A model generated the notes under the pieces. That model made no database searches. It had not been told where the DNA came from and saw only the letters and a list, made by a program, of their open reading frames with translations. The position numbers were made by a program, and so were the translations under genes. Positions 9,318 to 19,060 of a stretch of 64,000 nt of DNA are shown here, in pieces (positions within the stretch are counted from its first letter, which is position 1; each line of letters begins with the position of its first letter). Source of the stretch: Oceanobacillus timonensis. Its GTDB lineage: Bacteria > Bacillota > Bacilli > Bacillales > Amphibacillaceae. The DNA lies in assembly GCF_900166635.1 (NCBI RefSeq), contig NZ_LT800497.1:391984-455983 (forward strand), written 5' to 3'.

Positions 9318-11732
9318 TTGTCAACTTTAGTACTGGCTATTTTTATACCTTTTTTAGCTGCCGCAATGATACCTTTTTTATATAAATATGTGAAAAAATT
9401 GCACGTTGGCTGGTTTGTTATCCTGGTGCCAATCGGATTATTTATTTTCCTTGCTTCACTTATCCCAACTATTTCCGGTGGTGAAGTAATTGTACAGACA
9501 ATGAATTGGATTCCAAGCTATGGAATAAATATAACAGCTTATTTAGATGGACTCAGTTTAACATTTGCATTATTAATTACTGGAGTCGGAGCACTTGTCA
9601 TTCTCTATTCCATTTATTATCTTTCATTCAAGGAACCAATAGGCACGTTCTATACATACCTTATGCTTTTCATGGGAGCAATGTTAGGTATTGTGATGTC
9701 AGATAATATGTTAGTTCTATATGTGTTTTGGGAATTAACAAGTATTTCATCCTTCCTGTTGATTGCATTTTGGTACCAAAGGAAACGTTCCAGAGAGGGT
9801 GCCAAGAAATCATTAATTATTACTGTTTCCGGTGGTATTTCCATGCTGGTCGGTTTTATCATGGTTGGCACCATGGCGGATACTTGGAGTATTCGGGAAG
9901 TTATTGCTAATGTAAGTATGATCAGCGGGGATGCTTTATTTATACCAGCTATGCTGCTTGTACTGCTGGGAGCTTTTACGAAATCAGCACAGTTTCCGTT
10001 CCATATCTGGCTTCCGGATGCCATGGAAGCACCGACACCGGTCAGTGCTTATCTGCATTCGGCAACGATGGTAAAAGCGGGGATCTACCTGGTTGCCCGA
10101 TTTACTCCGGTCTTCGGAGGAGAAGCAGTCTGGTTCTGGGCCGTTACAGGTGTTGGGATATTTACGCTCTTCTGGGGATCCTTTAATGCGGTACGCCAAA
10201 CCGATTTAAAGGCGTTACTGGCTTATTCTACCATCAGTCAGCTGGGAATGATTATGAGTATGTTCGGTATGGGATCTGCTGCACTTTATATGGGGTATTC
10301 AAGTGAATCAGTAGTGTATACAGGAGCAACCTTTGCAGCCTTGTTCCATTTAGTGAACCACTCAACGTTTAAAGGCGCCTTGTTTATGGTTGTTGGTGTC
10401 GTGGACCATAGTGTAGGTACCCGGGATATTCGCCGGTTAGGCGGACTCATTACATTAATGCCAGTCACGTTTACGGTTGCGACAATTGGCAGTATGTCTA
10501 TGGCAGGTTTACCGCCGTTTAACGGTTTCTTAAGTAAAGAATTATTTTTTATATCCTCGCGGGATATTACAGAAGCAAGTTTCTTCGGCTTAGGGACATG
10601 GGGGATGGCTATCCCGATTGTTGCCTGGATAGCAAGTATATTTACGTTTGTTTATGCAATGGTATTTGTTGTAAAAACATTCCTTGGACCATATAAAGAG
10701 GAGAAATTAGAGCATCCGGCACATGAGCCCAAACCGGGAATGCTGATTTCGCCAATGATACTGGGATTGCTAGTTATTGCTATTTTCTTTATGCCGAATG
10801 TGATAGGGCAGTATTTAATTACGCCTGCTATGAGCGGAATCTTCCCGACATTTGCTGCAGAAGGAGCCGACTTAGGGACACATATCCATGCTTGGCATGG
10901 GTTCGAACCGGAGTTATTTATGACCATTGGCGTTGTTCTGTTCGGGATCTTTTTATTCCTTACCAGAAAATACTGGTCAGGTATATATAAACTGTTTCCG
11001 GAGAAATGGTCCATTAATGTATTTTACGGTTTTGTTTTAGACCAGATTGAAGATAAATCCACGGTTATTACAAATAAATATATGACACGCTATTTACGTG
11101 ATTATATGGTATATATATTTGCCTTTTTCATTTTGGCCATCGGCGGGACATTTATTATCACAGGAGCTTATCAATTTACATTGCCGGAGAATGCATCCAT
11201 TTCCGGATTTGAATGGCTTATTGTCCTGGCTATGATGACAGCCGGAATCGCGATTTTATTTGCCAAATCAAGGCTGACAGCCATTGTATTAAATAGTATT
11301 TTAGGTTTTGGTATTGCACTTCTGTTTGTCTTATTCCGTGCACCGGACTTGGCATTAACACAAACGATTATTGAAGCAGTTACAACTGTTTTATTCCTGG
11401 TAGCTTATTATTTCTTGCCTGAGATGGAGAAAGAAGATACTTCCAAGAAAACGAAAAGCTTTAATTTGCTCATTTCTATTGGAGTGGGACTTGTGTTTAC
11501 TGTTGTTGCACTGGCAGTCCAGGGGAATAAAGCATTTGATACCATCTCCAGCTTTTTCGAGAATTCGTATGAGCTTGCAGGCGGAAAAAATATTGTGAAT
11601 GCCATTTTAGGCGATTTTCGTGCATTTGATACGATGTTAGAGGTGGTTGTGCTCTTAATTGCGGGAATTGGTGTTTATACGATGATCCGGGTGAGAGCCA
11701 AGAAGGAGAGTGATCAGTTTGAAGATAAATAA
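9318..11732 (+). CDS. mrpA: Na+/H+ antiporter subunit A
   Basis: An 804-residue polytopic membrane protein, the largest subunit of the Mrp (multiple resistance and pH) antiporter, which exchanges cytoplasmic Na+ for external H+. The length matches B. subtilis MrpA (801). The N-terminal two-thirds resemble complex I subunit NuoL, with the quinone-oxidoreductase signature region (GAFTKSAQFPFHIWLPDAMEAPTPVSAYLHSATMV, about residues 224-258). The C-terminal part carries the MbhD and MbhE-like segments. The TTG start at 9318 is chosen because AGGAGG lies seven bases upstream; a GTG at 9300 overlaps that site. It opens a seven-gene operon and overlaps mrpB by 14 bases. Confidence 0.96.
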   Translation: MSTLVLAIFIPFLAAAMIPFLYKYVKKLHVGWFVILVPIGLFIFLASLIPTISGGEVIVQTMNWIPSYGINITAYLDGLSLTFALLITGVGALVILYSIYYLSFKEPIGTFYTYLMLFMGAMLGIVMSDNMLVLYVFWELTSISSFLLIAFWYQRKRSREGAKKSLIITVSGGISMLVGFIMVGTMADTWSIREVIANVSMISGDALFIPAMLLVLLGAFTKSAQFPFHIWLPDAMEAPTPVSAYLHSATMVKAGIYLVARFTPVFGGEAVWFWAVTGVGIFTLFWGSFNAVRQTDLKALLAYSTISQLGMIMSMFGMGSAALYMGYSSESVVYTGATFAALFHLVNHSTFKGALFMVVGVVDHSVGTRDIRRLGGLITLMPVTFTVATIGSMSMAGLPPFNGFLSKELFFISSRDITEASFFGLGTWGMAIPIVAWIASIFTFVYAMVFVVKTFLGPYKEEKLEHPAHEPKPGMLISPMILGLLVIAIFFMPNVIGQYLITPAMSGIFPTFAAEGADLGTHIHAWHGFEPELFMTIGVVLFGIFLFLTRKYWSGIYKLFPEKWSINVFYGFVLDQIEDKSTVITNKYMTRYLRDYMVYIFAFFILAIGGTFIITGAYQFTLPENASISGFEWLIVLAMMTAGIAILFAKSRLTAIVLNSILGFGIALLFVLFRAPDLALTQTIIEAVTTVLFLVAYYFLPEMEKEDTSKKTKSFNLLISIGVGLVFTVVALAVQGNKAFDTISSFFENSYELAGGKNIVNAILGDFRAFDTMLEVVVLLIAGIGVYTMIRVRAKKESDQFEDK

Positions 11733-12141
11733 CGTTATTCTCCGCACAGTGGCTAAACTTGTTTTCTTTATTATTTTAACGCTGGCCGTATATTTATTTT
11801 TTGCTGGACATAACAGTCCGGGCGGCGGTTTTAGCGGCGGTCTGGTACTTGCTTCAGCTTTGGTCTTGTTGTTTATTGTATATGATATTGAAACCATTCA
11901 GAAAGGACTGCCTATTGACTTTAAATTGGTAGCCGCCTTTGGGGCATTTTTATCCGTGGGGACAGGGTTTGGAGCATTAGTGTTTGGTAAAAACTTTTTA
12001 ACACAAACTTTTGATTACTTTCAGGTTCCCTTTTTCGGTGAAATAGAATTGACCACTGTTACGCTTTTTGAAGCGGGTGTTGCGCTGGCAGTTGTCGGCG
12101 TTGTTGTCACAATCTTATTAAGTATTAGTGAGGATGAGTAA
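11719..12141 (+). CDS. mrpB: Na+/H+ antiporter subunit B
   Basis: A 140-residue membrane subunit of the Mrp complex with four predicted membrane spans. The family motif GHNSPGGGFSGGL is at about residues 31-43. The TTG at 11719 is taken as start because AAGGAG lies ten bases upstream; the GTG at 11710 would sit directly on the ribosome site. The start lies inside the end of mrpA, which suggests translational coupling. Confidence 0.93.
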   Translation: MKINNVILRTVAKLVFFIILTLAVYLFFAGHNSPGGGFSGGLVLASALVLLFIVYDIETIQKGLPIDFKLVAAFGAFLSVGTGFGALVFGKNFLTQTFDYFQVPFFGEIELTTVTLFEAGVALAVVGVVVTILLSISEDE

Positions 12142-12143
12142 TT

Positions 12144-12476
12144 ATGGAAACGTTAGTAACCATCCTGGCAGGTGTATTAGTAACTGTAGCAACGTATCTG
12201 TTGCTGTCAAAGAATATCATCCGAGTCATCATTGGAACGGCGATTTTAACACATGCAGCACATCTTATCATTATGACTGTTGCTGGATTAAAAACCGGGA
12301 CGGCACCGATTGTTGGAGAGGGAAATCCAGTAGATCCGCTTCCTCAGGCTTTGATTTTAACGTCCATTGTTATCGGTTTTGCGGTAACTGCAGTTTCTCT
12401 CGTTCTTGCTTATCGAACTTATCAAGAAGTTGGAACAGATAAATTAGATAAGCTGAAGGGGGATCCAGATGAATAA
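12144..12476 (+). CDS. mrpC: Na+/H+ antiporter subunit C
   Basis: A 110-residue, three-span membrane subunit homologous to complex I NuoK. The segment VGEGNPVDPLPQALILTSIVIGFA contains the conserved DPLPQALVLTAIVI-type motif of the family. It starts two bases after mrpB ends and has only a weak ribosome site, so it is probably translated by coupling. It overlaps mrpD by 8 bases. Confidence 0.94.
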   Translation: METLVTILAGVLVTVATYLLLSKNIIRVIIGTAILTHAAHLIIMTVAGLKTGTAPIVGEGNPVDPLPQALILTSIVIGFAVTAVSLVLAYRTYQEVGTDKLDKLKGDPDE

Positions 12477-13950
12477 TTTAATTGTTATACCAATGATGCT
12501 CCCTGTTTTAACCGGTATTGTTCTTTTCTTTTTAAAGCCTTATGTGAAGGTGCAGCGAACGCTGTCCTTACTCGTTTTCGGAGCCAATATTGGTACAAGT
12601 ATTTATGTGCTGCACCTGATTCAGCAAAATGGTGTGATGCGTCTTGATTTTGGCGGCTGGGAACCGCCATTTGGAATTTTATTTGTTGCGGATAGTTTTT
12701 CGATGCTTCTGGTATTGACAGCAAGTATTGTTGCTGCCGCATGTGTCATCTATTCTTTTTCTTCGGTGGAATCCCAGTTTGAAAAGAATTATTATTATTC
12801 GTTTGTTCTTTTTCTGATAGCCGGAGTGAATGGTTCCTTCCTGACAGGAGATATATTTAACCTGTTTGTAAACTTTGAAATTATGCTTCTTGCTTCTTAC
12901 GTGTTGATAACATTTGGCGGTAAGAAACGGCAGCTTCGCGAGTCGATAAAATATGTGATTATCAATGTTGTCTCCTCTTGGATTTTCCTGGTAGCTATTG
13001 CTTATCTATATGGAACCGTCGGGACTTTAAATATGGCGCATATAGCAGAACGTGTCGCAGAAAATGGGCAGACTCCAGCAATAACGGTCATTAGTGTTGT
13101 ATTCTTAACTGTATTTGCATTAAAAGCGGGCCTATTTTTATACTTCTGGCTGCCGGGCTCTTATTCTGTTCCTATCACGCCGGTTGCAGCTATGTTCGGT
13201 GCTTTGCTGACAAAGGTCGGAATTTATGCGATGTTCCGCGTGTTTACATTGATTTTTAATCATGAACCGCAATGGACACATACGTTAATTGGTATTTTAG
13301 CAGGGTTAACGTTAATCGGTGGAAGCATTGGTGCTGTTGCTTATAAAGATATCAGACTAATTGTTGCTTATAATGTCGTTATAGCAGTTGGATTTATTCT
13401 CGTTGGTTTAGCCGTTGCGACTCCAGCTGCTATAGAAGGGTCTATTTATTACCTGATGCACGATATAATTATAAAATCACTGCTCTTTTTACTGGCAGGT
13501 ACCATGATTGCGGTAACCGGGCAAACGAAATTGGATGAAATCAGCGGACTGATTAAAAACCATCCGCTGCTTGGATGGTTATTCTTCCTGACAATGATAT
13601 CTCTAGCCGGCATACCGCCGTTGAGTGGTTTTATCGGTAAAGTGCTGATTGGTGAAGGAGCGGTAGAAGGCGGAGCATATGTGTTATTAGCTCTTGCGTT
13701 TATTTCGAGTATTTTCGTTTTATACTCCCTTTTACGTGTTTTCCTCACAAGTTTCTGGGGAGAAACAATTATCAGTAAAGATGAAGAAGTGCCTGCGAAG
13801 AAAGGATGGATTGTTTCAACTTGTATTTTAGCTATCGGAACAATTGCTTTAGGTATAGGCGCTGAACCGATGTCTGTTTATGTTCAGGATGCGGCAGAAA
13901 CATTATTAAATCCGCAAATCTATATTGACGCCGTACTTAGAGATAATTAA
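12469..13950 (+). CDS. mrpD: Na+/H+ antiporter subunit D
   Basis: A 493-residue polytopic subunit homologous to the NuoM/NuoN antiporter-like subunits of complex I, and one of the two presumed ion-translocating Mrp subunits. About 14 hydrophobic spans are present. Family landmarks include the NFEIMLLASYVL segment near residue 140 with the buried Glu, and LKAGLFLYFWLPGSY with the conserved Lys near residue 220. The length is as expected (about 493 in B. subtilis). AAGGGGG precedes the start, inside the end of mrpC. Confidence 0.95.
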   Translation: MNNLIVIPMMLPVLTGIVLFFLKPYVKVQRTLSLLVFGANIGTSIYVLHLIQQNGVMRLDFGGWEPPFGILFVADSFSMLLVLTASIVAAACVIYSFSSVESQFEKNYYYSFVLFLIAGVNGSFLTGDIFNLFVNFEIMLLASYVLITFGGKKRQLRESIKYVIINVVSSWIFLVAIAYLYGTVGTLNMAHIAERVAENGQTPAITVISVVFLTVFALKAGLFLYFWLPGSYSVPITPVAAMFGALLTKVGIYAMFRVFTLIFNHEPQWTHTLIGILAGLTLIGGSIGAVAYKDIRLIVAYNVVIAVGFILVGLAVATPAAIEGSIYYLMHDIIIKSLLFLLAGTMIAVTGQTKLDEISGLIKNHPLLGWLFFLTMISLAGIPPLSGFIGKVLIGEGAVEGGAYVLLALAFISSIFVLYSLLRVFLTSFWGETIISKDEEVPAKKGWIVSTCILAIGTIALGIGAEPMSVYVQDAAETLLNPQIYIDAVLRDN

Positions 13951-14064
13951 TCCGTCACTTTCCTGGATATTATATTTTCAACGTGAATCAGCAGATGCAC
14001 TTTTTGAAGAACAAACAGGCAGCTCTGAGACAGGTTTTCTAATAAACAAGGTGGTGAAATCAGA

Positions 14065-14550
14065 ATGCCGGCACAGTTTTTATTAAATTTTTTTATAGCT
14101 GTATTATGGACGCTGATCAGTGATGAAACAGAACTTCGATTTACAACATTTGTAGCAGGTTATATTGTTGGTATCGGTATTGTGTTTTTAATGCATCGAT
14201 TTTTTGGAGAACGTTTTTATTTATCACGTTTTTTTGCGTTAATAAAGCTTGTATTTATCTTTACAAGGGAACTTATTATGTCTTCCAAAATGGTGCTTTG
14301 GCAAATATTAAGACCAAAGCTTTCGATTAAGCCGGGACTGTTTAAATATGAGACAGTTCTGCGCGGAGATTGGGAAATTACGACGTTGGCATTATTGTTA
14401 ACATTAACCCCGGGTTCTGTTGTGATAGAAGTGACGGAGGAAGGGGATGCCTTCTATATTCACGCGATGGACGTGGAAGAATCAAAAGACATCCTGCTGC
14501 GGTCCATTGATTCATTTGAAAAAGCGATTATGGGGGTGACACGCCAATGA
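14065..14550 (+). CDS. mrpE: Na+/H+ antiporter subunit E
   Basis: A 161-residue Mrp subunit with two or three N-terminal membrane spans and a cytoplasmic C-terminal domain. The segment LALLLTLTPGSVVIEV is the family motif. The gene is preceded by AAGGTGGTGA and by a 114-bp gap after mrpD, the only real gap in the operon. It overlaps mrpF by 4 bases (ATGA). Confidence 0.93.
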   Translation: MPAQFLLNFFIAVLWTLISDETELRFTTFVAGYIVGIGIVFLMHRFFGERFYLSRFFALIKLVFIFTRELIMSSKMVLWQILRPKLSIKPGLFKYETVLRGDWEITTLALLLTLTPGSVVIEVTEEGDAFYIHAMDVEESKDILLRSIDSFEKAIMGVTRQ

Positions 14551-14831
14551 TTCAAGGAATGCTGACAGCTGCACTGGTGCTATATGGTATAGCGATTTGT
14601 CTCAGTGTGTTACGTGTTATTATTGGGCCAAGTCTGCCCGATCGCATTGTTGCTTTAGATATGGTTGGTGTGACGCTTGTATCTTCTATTGCCGTTGTAT
14701 CCGTTATGCTGACAACAACTGCTTTTCTGGAAGTCATATTAATTTTAGCTATCCTGGCTTTTATCAGTACCATTGCCTTCTCGAAATATATTGAGAGGGG
14801 GTCCATTCTTGAATATCGACGCGACGATTGA
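14547..14831 (+). CDS. mrpF: Na+/H+ antiporter subunit F
   Basis: A 94-residue three-span membrane subunit. The GPSLPDRIVALDMVG segment (about residues 27-41) is the MrpF/PhaF hallmark with the conserved Asp residues. It is coupled to both neighbours by overlap: 4 bases with mrpE and 23 bases with mrpG. Confidence 0.93.
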   Translation: MIQGMLTAALVLYGIAICLSVLRVIIGPSLPDRIVALDMVGVTLVSSIAVVSVMLTTTAFLEVILILAILAFISTIAFSKYIERGSILEYRRDD

Positions 14832-15246
14832 GTTTATAGCTGCTTTATTGATGCTTGCCGGGTCGATTATGGCATTAATTAGTGCGATAGGAATTATTCG
14901 ATTGCCGGATGTTTTTACACGATCTCACGCAGGTACTAAAAGTTCTACCCTTGCAGTTCTATTGACCCTTCTCGGAGCATTCGTTTATTTTGCTTCCAAT
15001 CAAGGCTTTTATAGTGTCCGGCTGCTGCTCGGGATTGCTTTTGTATTCTTAACTGCTCCGGTTGCAGGACATGTTATTACACGCGCTGCTTACCGGGCGA
15101 ATGTGAAAATGGCCGATACGACGGTGGAAGATGAACTGAAAGAAGTGACGGATAAAGTGAAAGAAGAAGCAGAGAAAGAACGCAGTGAAACGGGCGAAGT
15201 CATTATAGAAGAAGAAAAGAAAGCAGACAAAGAGCATTCAAATTAG
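14809..15246 (+). CDS. mrpG: Na+/H+ antiporter subunit G with charged tail
   Basis: A 145-residue, three-span subunit that closes the operon. The family motif IIRLPDVFTRSHAGTKSSTL is at about residues 28-47. The TTG at 14809 is chosen because GAGGGGGT lies upstream and the protein then begins MNIDATIEF, as in relatives. After the last span there is a tail of about 40 residues rich in Glu and Lys, making it longer than B. subtilis MrpG (124). The last codons form one arm of the terminator. Confidence 0.92.
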   Translation: MNIDATIEFIAALLMLAGSIMALISAIGIIRLPDVFTRSHAGTKSSTLAVLLTLLGAFVYFASNQGFYSVRLLLGIAFVFLTAPVAGHVITRAAYRANVKMADTTVEDELKEVTDKVKEEAEKERSETGEVIIEEEKKADKEHSN

Positions 15247-15260
15247 GGTGCTCTTTGTTT
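15227..15260 (+). terminator. Terminator of the mrp operon
   Basis: ACAAAGAGCA (15227-15236) pairs with TGCTCTTTGT (15249-15258). The left arm lies within the last codons of mrpG. Confidence 0.75.
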
Positions 15261-15362
15261 ATATATTTAAGTAAATCGTGCATACTTTTAACAGGAAGAC
15301 AGGTTTTTAAGTGTGTTTTAGAGGGTAGGTATAAGGTAGGGAAGTACGTAGGGGGTTAGAAA

Positions 15363-16592
15363 ATGGTAAAACCAATGGTACAAGATAAAGGAGTGGACCA
15401 TACAATCGACTTTTTGAAGGAAGGTTACTTTTATTTCTCCAAACGGATGAATGAATATCAGGAAGATACGGTCAACTCTCGTATATTCGGAAGAAAGCTG
15501 GTGATGTTACGTGCAGGTGAAGCGGCAGATTTAGTGAGGGATACGACAAAGTTTAAAGCGGAAAAAAGTATCTCTGAGCTGTCCACCAATTTTCTGAAGG
15601 AAGAAAATGGAGTATTTTATCTGGCTGACATCGATGATCATCAGGAAAAAGGATGGTTTCAGGAAGCCTTCTCTGCAGAAAAGCGGGAAGAGCTGGAGTC
15701 CATTATCAGACAGCGCTGGGAAGAAAGAATAGAGGCATGGAAAACGAACCCGTCGATTGATTTTATGATGGAAATGGAAGAGCTATGGGTGATTACTGTT
15801 TGTAACTGGCTGGGAATTCCGATTCGTGCAAATAGTTTGCAGCAGCGAACAACCGATATTCAAGAGTTTGTTCAATTATATTCAAAGTACGGGTTAAACC
15901 GCTTGAAAAGAAATCAGGCCAAAAACCGATTAGAAAAGTGGCTTGTCTTTTTAATTCGTCAGCTGCGAGCAGGAAGAGTCCATGTGGATGAAGAAAAGAT
16001 ACTCTATAAACTTTCCTGGTATGAAGATACATCAGGTTATATTTTACCTGCCAAAGAAGTTGTACAAGAATTATTATTACTTATTCGGGCCTTTGTAGCT
16101 TCCAGCAGATGGGTTGTTTTCAGTCAGGCAGCACTTCTGGAGAATCCGGAATTAAAAGAGAGGCTGCAAGGGGATAAAGGATATGTAAATTGCTTTATTT
16201 ATGAGGTTCTCCGCTACTATTCGGTTATTCCTTTTTCTGTAGCGAAGACCAAGCAACAATTTTTCTGGAAAGATATGTTCTTTCCCAATAAGCAGCTTGT
16301 TTTATTTGATATCTACGGCACGAACCACCATCCTGACTTATGGACAGAACCAGAGGCCTTTCAACCGGATCGGTTTTTGGACGAGTCTGCTGTAGGAACG
16401 GAAACAGCACCTGATACAGCCGCTGAAAGTATAACGATGCAGTTAATGAGAGTAAGCTTATCGTATCTGTTACGAACAGACTGGATGATGTCTGATCAGA
16501 AATTACATTTCCAGGGCAGTGAGGTTCCTGCGAGGCCGAAAAATGGTATTCGTTTAGAGTTTTACCATGAGGATTTTTATGAGGATATTTAG
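15363..16592 (+). CDS. CYP152-like cytochrome P450 lacking the heme-ligand cysteine
   Basis: A 409-residue protein that aligns by eye along its whole length with CYP152 fatty-acid peroxygenases (B. subtilis CypC/YbdT, 417 residues). Shared features are DFLKEGY at the N-terminus, the I-helix arginine that binds the fatty-acid carboxylate (R242 here too), the K-helix ExxR (E281-R284 in EVLRYY), and DIYGTNHHPDLW with PDRF. The heme-binding loop, GGG...GHRCPGE in CYP152, is shortened and rebuilt as residues 345-356, with Thr352 where the thiolate Cys should be. The only cysteines are C147 and C277. The frame is uninterrupted, so this is not a simple frameshift. It either binds heme differently or is a pseudoenzyme. 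GGGGGTTAG precedes the start. Confidence 0.8.
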   Translation: MVKPMVQDKGVDHTIDFLKEGYFYFSKRMNEYQEDTVNSRIFGRKLVMLRAGEAADLVRDTTKFKAEKSISELSTNFLKEENGVFYLADIDDHQEKGWFQEAFSAEKREELESIIRQRWEERIEAWKTNPSIDFMMEMEELWVITVCNWLGIPIRANSLQQRTTDIQEFVQLYSKYGLNRLKRNQAKNRLEKWLVFLIRQLRAGRVHVDEEKILYKLSWYEDTSGYILPAKEVVQELLLLIRAFVASSRWVVFSQAALLENPELKERLQGDKGYVNCFIYEVLRYYSVIPFSVAKTKQQFFWKDMFFPNKQLVLFDIYGTNHHPDLWTEPEAFQPDRFLDESAVGTETAPDTAAESITMQLMRVSLSYLLRTDWMMSDQKLHFQGSEVPARPKNGIRLEFYHEDFYEDI

Positions 16593-16604
16593 ATGATAAG
16601 ACAA

Positions 16605-16645
16605 CTGGATTACGATAAAAGAATAACTTCCTTATCGTAATCCAG
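16605..16645. terminator. Hairpin between convergent genes
   Basis: 14-bp perfect stem CTGGATTACGATAA (16605-16618) with TTATCGTAATCCAG (16632-16645). The T runs are weak, but the position between convergent genes fits a terminator. Confidence 0.65.
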
Positions 16646-16654
16646 CTAATTGGT

Positions 16655-17674
16655 TTATTCACTCATCAAATCGCCGACAATGGAATATGAGTAAAGTCGT
16701 GCTTTTACGTCATAAATTTGTGAGGTAATGATAATTTCATCCGCATCTGTTTCTTTACGGAAGGCTTCTAATCCTTTGCGGACCGTTTCTTTGCTTCCGA
16801 TAATGGTTGTTTTCGGATCCAGGGATTCTTGAACAGCAGCTTTTTCTGCAGGAGTCCAGACGGCATCCATATTTTTGACAGGAGGCTGCAGTTTCATTTC
16901 TTTCCCTTTTCGCAGATTTAAAAATTGCATCTGATGTGACGTTGCCAGATATTCGGCTTCTTCATCGGTATCAGCTGCAATGACATTAACACCTACCATT
17001 GCATACGGTTTATCGAGTACTTCAGAAGGTTGGAAGCGATCGCGATACAGGTTCAATGCAGGGACGGTATATGCTGGTGCAAAATGACTGGCAAAGGAAA
17101 AAGGCAATCCTTTTTCAGCAGCTAACCGCGCACTGAAATCACTAGAACCAAGTAACCAGAGCGGAACCTCCAAGCCTTGACCGGGTATTGCTTTCACACG
17201 GGATACAGGGTTAGTTGAAAAATAATCCTGTAATTCATTTACCTGCATTGGAAATTCTTCCGGTCCGGCTTGCAATGTACGACGCAAGGCAAAAGCAGTC
17301 GCTTGGTCGCTTCCTGGTGCACGGCCCAGTCCCAAGTCTATTCGATTCGGATAAAGAGACTCTAATGTACCAAATTGTTCTGCAATAACCAGCGTAGCGT
17401 GATTTGGAAGCATAATGCCGCCTGAACCAACACGTATCGAATTGGTATGTCCAGCAATATGACCGATTAATAAAGAGGTAGCGGAACTTGAGATTCCTTT
17501 CATGTTATGGTGTTCTGCAAACCAATAACGATAGAACCCCAGTTTCTCAACATGCTGTGCTAAACGGACACTTTCCTGAAATGCCTGTCTGGCATCTCCT
17601 TCTTCAATAATTGGTGCGAGATCAAGAACAGATAAAGGTATATTTTGAAATGTTTTATATGAATGTGTATCCAT
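16655..17674 (-). CDS. Luciferase-like (LLM) flavin-dependent monooxygenase
   Basis: A 339-residue protein of the bacterial luciferase-like family, YwcH/YhbW subgroup, expected to use reduced FMN. Typical segments are FAEHHN (about residues 53-58), [22 protein letters not shown], and [13 protein letters not shown]. The substrate is unknown. The start has AAGGAGGG at ideal spacing. It converges with the P450-like gene and shares its hairpin. Confidence 0.85.
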   Translation of the reverse strand: MDTHSYKTFQNIPLSVLDLAPIIEEGDARQAFQESVRLAQHVEKLGFYRYWFAEHHNMKGISSSATSLLIGHIAGHTNSIRVGSGGIMLPNHATLVIAEQFGTLESLYPNRIDLGLGRAPGSDQATAFALRRTLQAGPEEFPMQVNELQDYFSTNPVSRVKAIPGQGLEVPLWLLGSSDFSARLAAEKGLPFSFASHFAPAYTVPALNLYRDRFQPSEVLDKPYAMVGVNVIAADTDEEAEYLATSHQMQFLNLRKGKEMKLQPPVKNMDAVWTPAEKAAVQESLDPKTTIIGSKETVRKGLEAFRKETDADEIIITSQIYDVKARLYSYSIVGDLMSE

Positions 17675-17917
17675 TAAATCCCTCCTTACTTATTGAAAAT
17701 AATAACGGTTTCTTGCCGCAGCGTCCAATGTTTGGACTTATAAATTAGAAAAGAATCGATTATTTCACACAAAAAAGCAGGGGAAGCATATTTTTAAACT
17801 GTGAAAAGGGCAGGGCGACATGGTTTTTCTAACAGAAAGGATGCGAAAACGAGTTGCTAACCTGGTCTTAATCAAGTAATATAGGGAAGTAGAAAAAATG
17901 GAAATGAGGGTAATTTG

Positions 17918-18985
17918 ATGAGCAATTCATCTATCTACGGATTAACATATGAACAATTGCAGTCGTGGCTAATGGAACATGGTGAAAAACGTTTCCGCGC
18001 TGAACAAGTGTGGAACTGGTTATATAAAAAGCGGATTAATCGTTTTGAGGATATGAATAATGTCAATCAGACAACAATCGAATTGTTAAAAGAAAACTTT
18101 GTCCTGCACACAATGGGCGAAGAGGTTCGTCAGGAATCCAAAGATGGGACGATTAAATTTTTATTCAAACTGGCAGACGGCAATGTGATTGAAACGGTAC
18201 TGATGCGTTTTAATTATGGACTATCTGTCTGTGTGACAACACAGGTTGGATGTAATATCGGCTGTTCTTTCTGTGCAAGCGGGTTATTACGTAAGAGCCG
18301 TGATTTAAACAGCGGTGAAATTGTGGAACAAATTATGAATGTACAAAAACATTTAGATGACCGCGGAGAAGAAGACCGTGTCAGTCATATTGTTGTGATG
18401 GGAATTGGCGAGCCTCTGGATAACTATAAGAATTTAATGGATTTCTTATATATCGTTAACGATGATGGCGGATTGAATATTGGTGCGCGGCATATTACCA
18501 TATCTACAAGCGGGTTAGCGCATAAAATGTATGATTTTGCAGATGATCCGATTCAAGTAAATCTGGCAATTTCTTTACATGCTCCAAATAATGAGTTGCG
18601 TACACAAATTATGAAAATCAATCGTGCTTTCCCAATTGAAAAACTGATGAAAGCAGTCGATTATTATTTAGAGAAGAAGAATCGCCGTATCACGTACGAG
18701 TATATTATGCTTCATGATGTCAATGACCATAAGAAGGAAGCCGTTGAATTGGCTAACTTAATCCGAAACCACCGTCACTTAGCTTATGTGAACCTGATTC
18801 CTTATAACACGGTCGATGAGCACATAGATTATCAACGCAGCAGTTCAGAGAATATCCAAGCCTTTTATGAAACATTGAAGGCAGAAGGAATTCAATGCGG
18901 TGTCCGTTGGGAAAATGGTGCGGATATTGATGCAGCTTGCGGTCAGTTACGCAGTAAGCAAATTAAAAAGACAAAAGCCGTTTAA
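17918..18985 (+). CDS. rlmN: Dual-specificity 23S rRNA/tRNA methyltransferase RlmN
   Basis: A 355-residue radical SAM enzyme that methylates C2 of A2503 in 23S rRNA and A37 of some tRNAs. The cluster-binding motif is C112-x3-C116-x2-C119 (CNIGCSFC). The MGIGEPLDN motif follows, and the methyl-accepting cysteine is C341 in IDAACGQL. The [19 protein letters not shown] context is RlmN-like rather than Cfr-like. The window has no other translation genes, so this copy is not in the prpC/rsmB cluster where Bacillus rlmN usually lies; it could be a second copy. The ATG at 17918 follows GAGGG, with a TTG three bases earlier. Confidence 0.9.
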   Translation: MSNSSIYGLTYEQLQSWLMEHGEKRFRAEQVWNWLYKKRINRFEDMNNVNQTTIELLKENFVLHTMGEEVRQESKDGTIKFLFKLADGNVIETVLMRFNYGLSVCVTTQVGCNIGCSFCASGLLRKSRDLNSGEIVEQIMNVQKHLDDRGEEDRVSHIVVMGIGEPLDNYKNLMDFLYIVNDDGGLNIGARHITISTSGLAHKMYDFADDPIQVNLAISLHAPNNELRTQIMKINRAFPIEKLMKAVDYYLEKKNRRITYEYIMLHDVNDHKKEAVELANLIRNHRHLAYVNLIPYNTVDEHIDYQRSSSENIQAFYETLKAEGIQCGVRWENGADIDAACGQLRSKQIKKTKAV

Positions 18986-19000
18986 TAAACGGATGAAAAT

Positions 19001-19040
19001 GGAAGAGGCTGGCTCAGGGATGAGTTAGCTTCTTTCTTTA
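19001..19040 (+). terminator. Probable terminator after rlmN
   Basis: Imperfect hairpin: GAAGAGGCTGGCTCA pairs with TGAGTTAGCTTCTTTC, followed by a T-containing tail. Confidence 0.55.
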
Positions 19041-19060
19041 TCATATAAGGAGGCGACGCA

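Noticed and set aside
12128..12442. 104-codon frame overlapping mrpC
   Set aside because: Out-of-frame shadow of mrpC, rich in Cys, Ser and His, with no family resemblance.
15363..16592. Frameshift as the cause of the missing P450 heme loop
   Set aside because: The frame resumes recognisable CYP152 sequence (ESITMQLM) on both sides without a shift, so the change is in-frame.
17918..18985. Cfr-type antibiotic-resistance methyltransferase
   Set aside because: Motif contexts match RlmN (VCVTTQVGC) rather than Cfr, and Cfr signature segments are absent.
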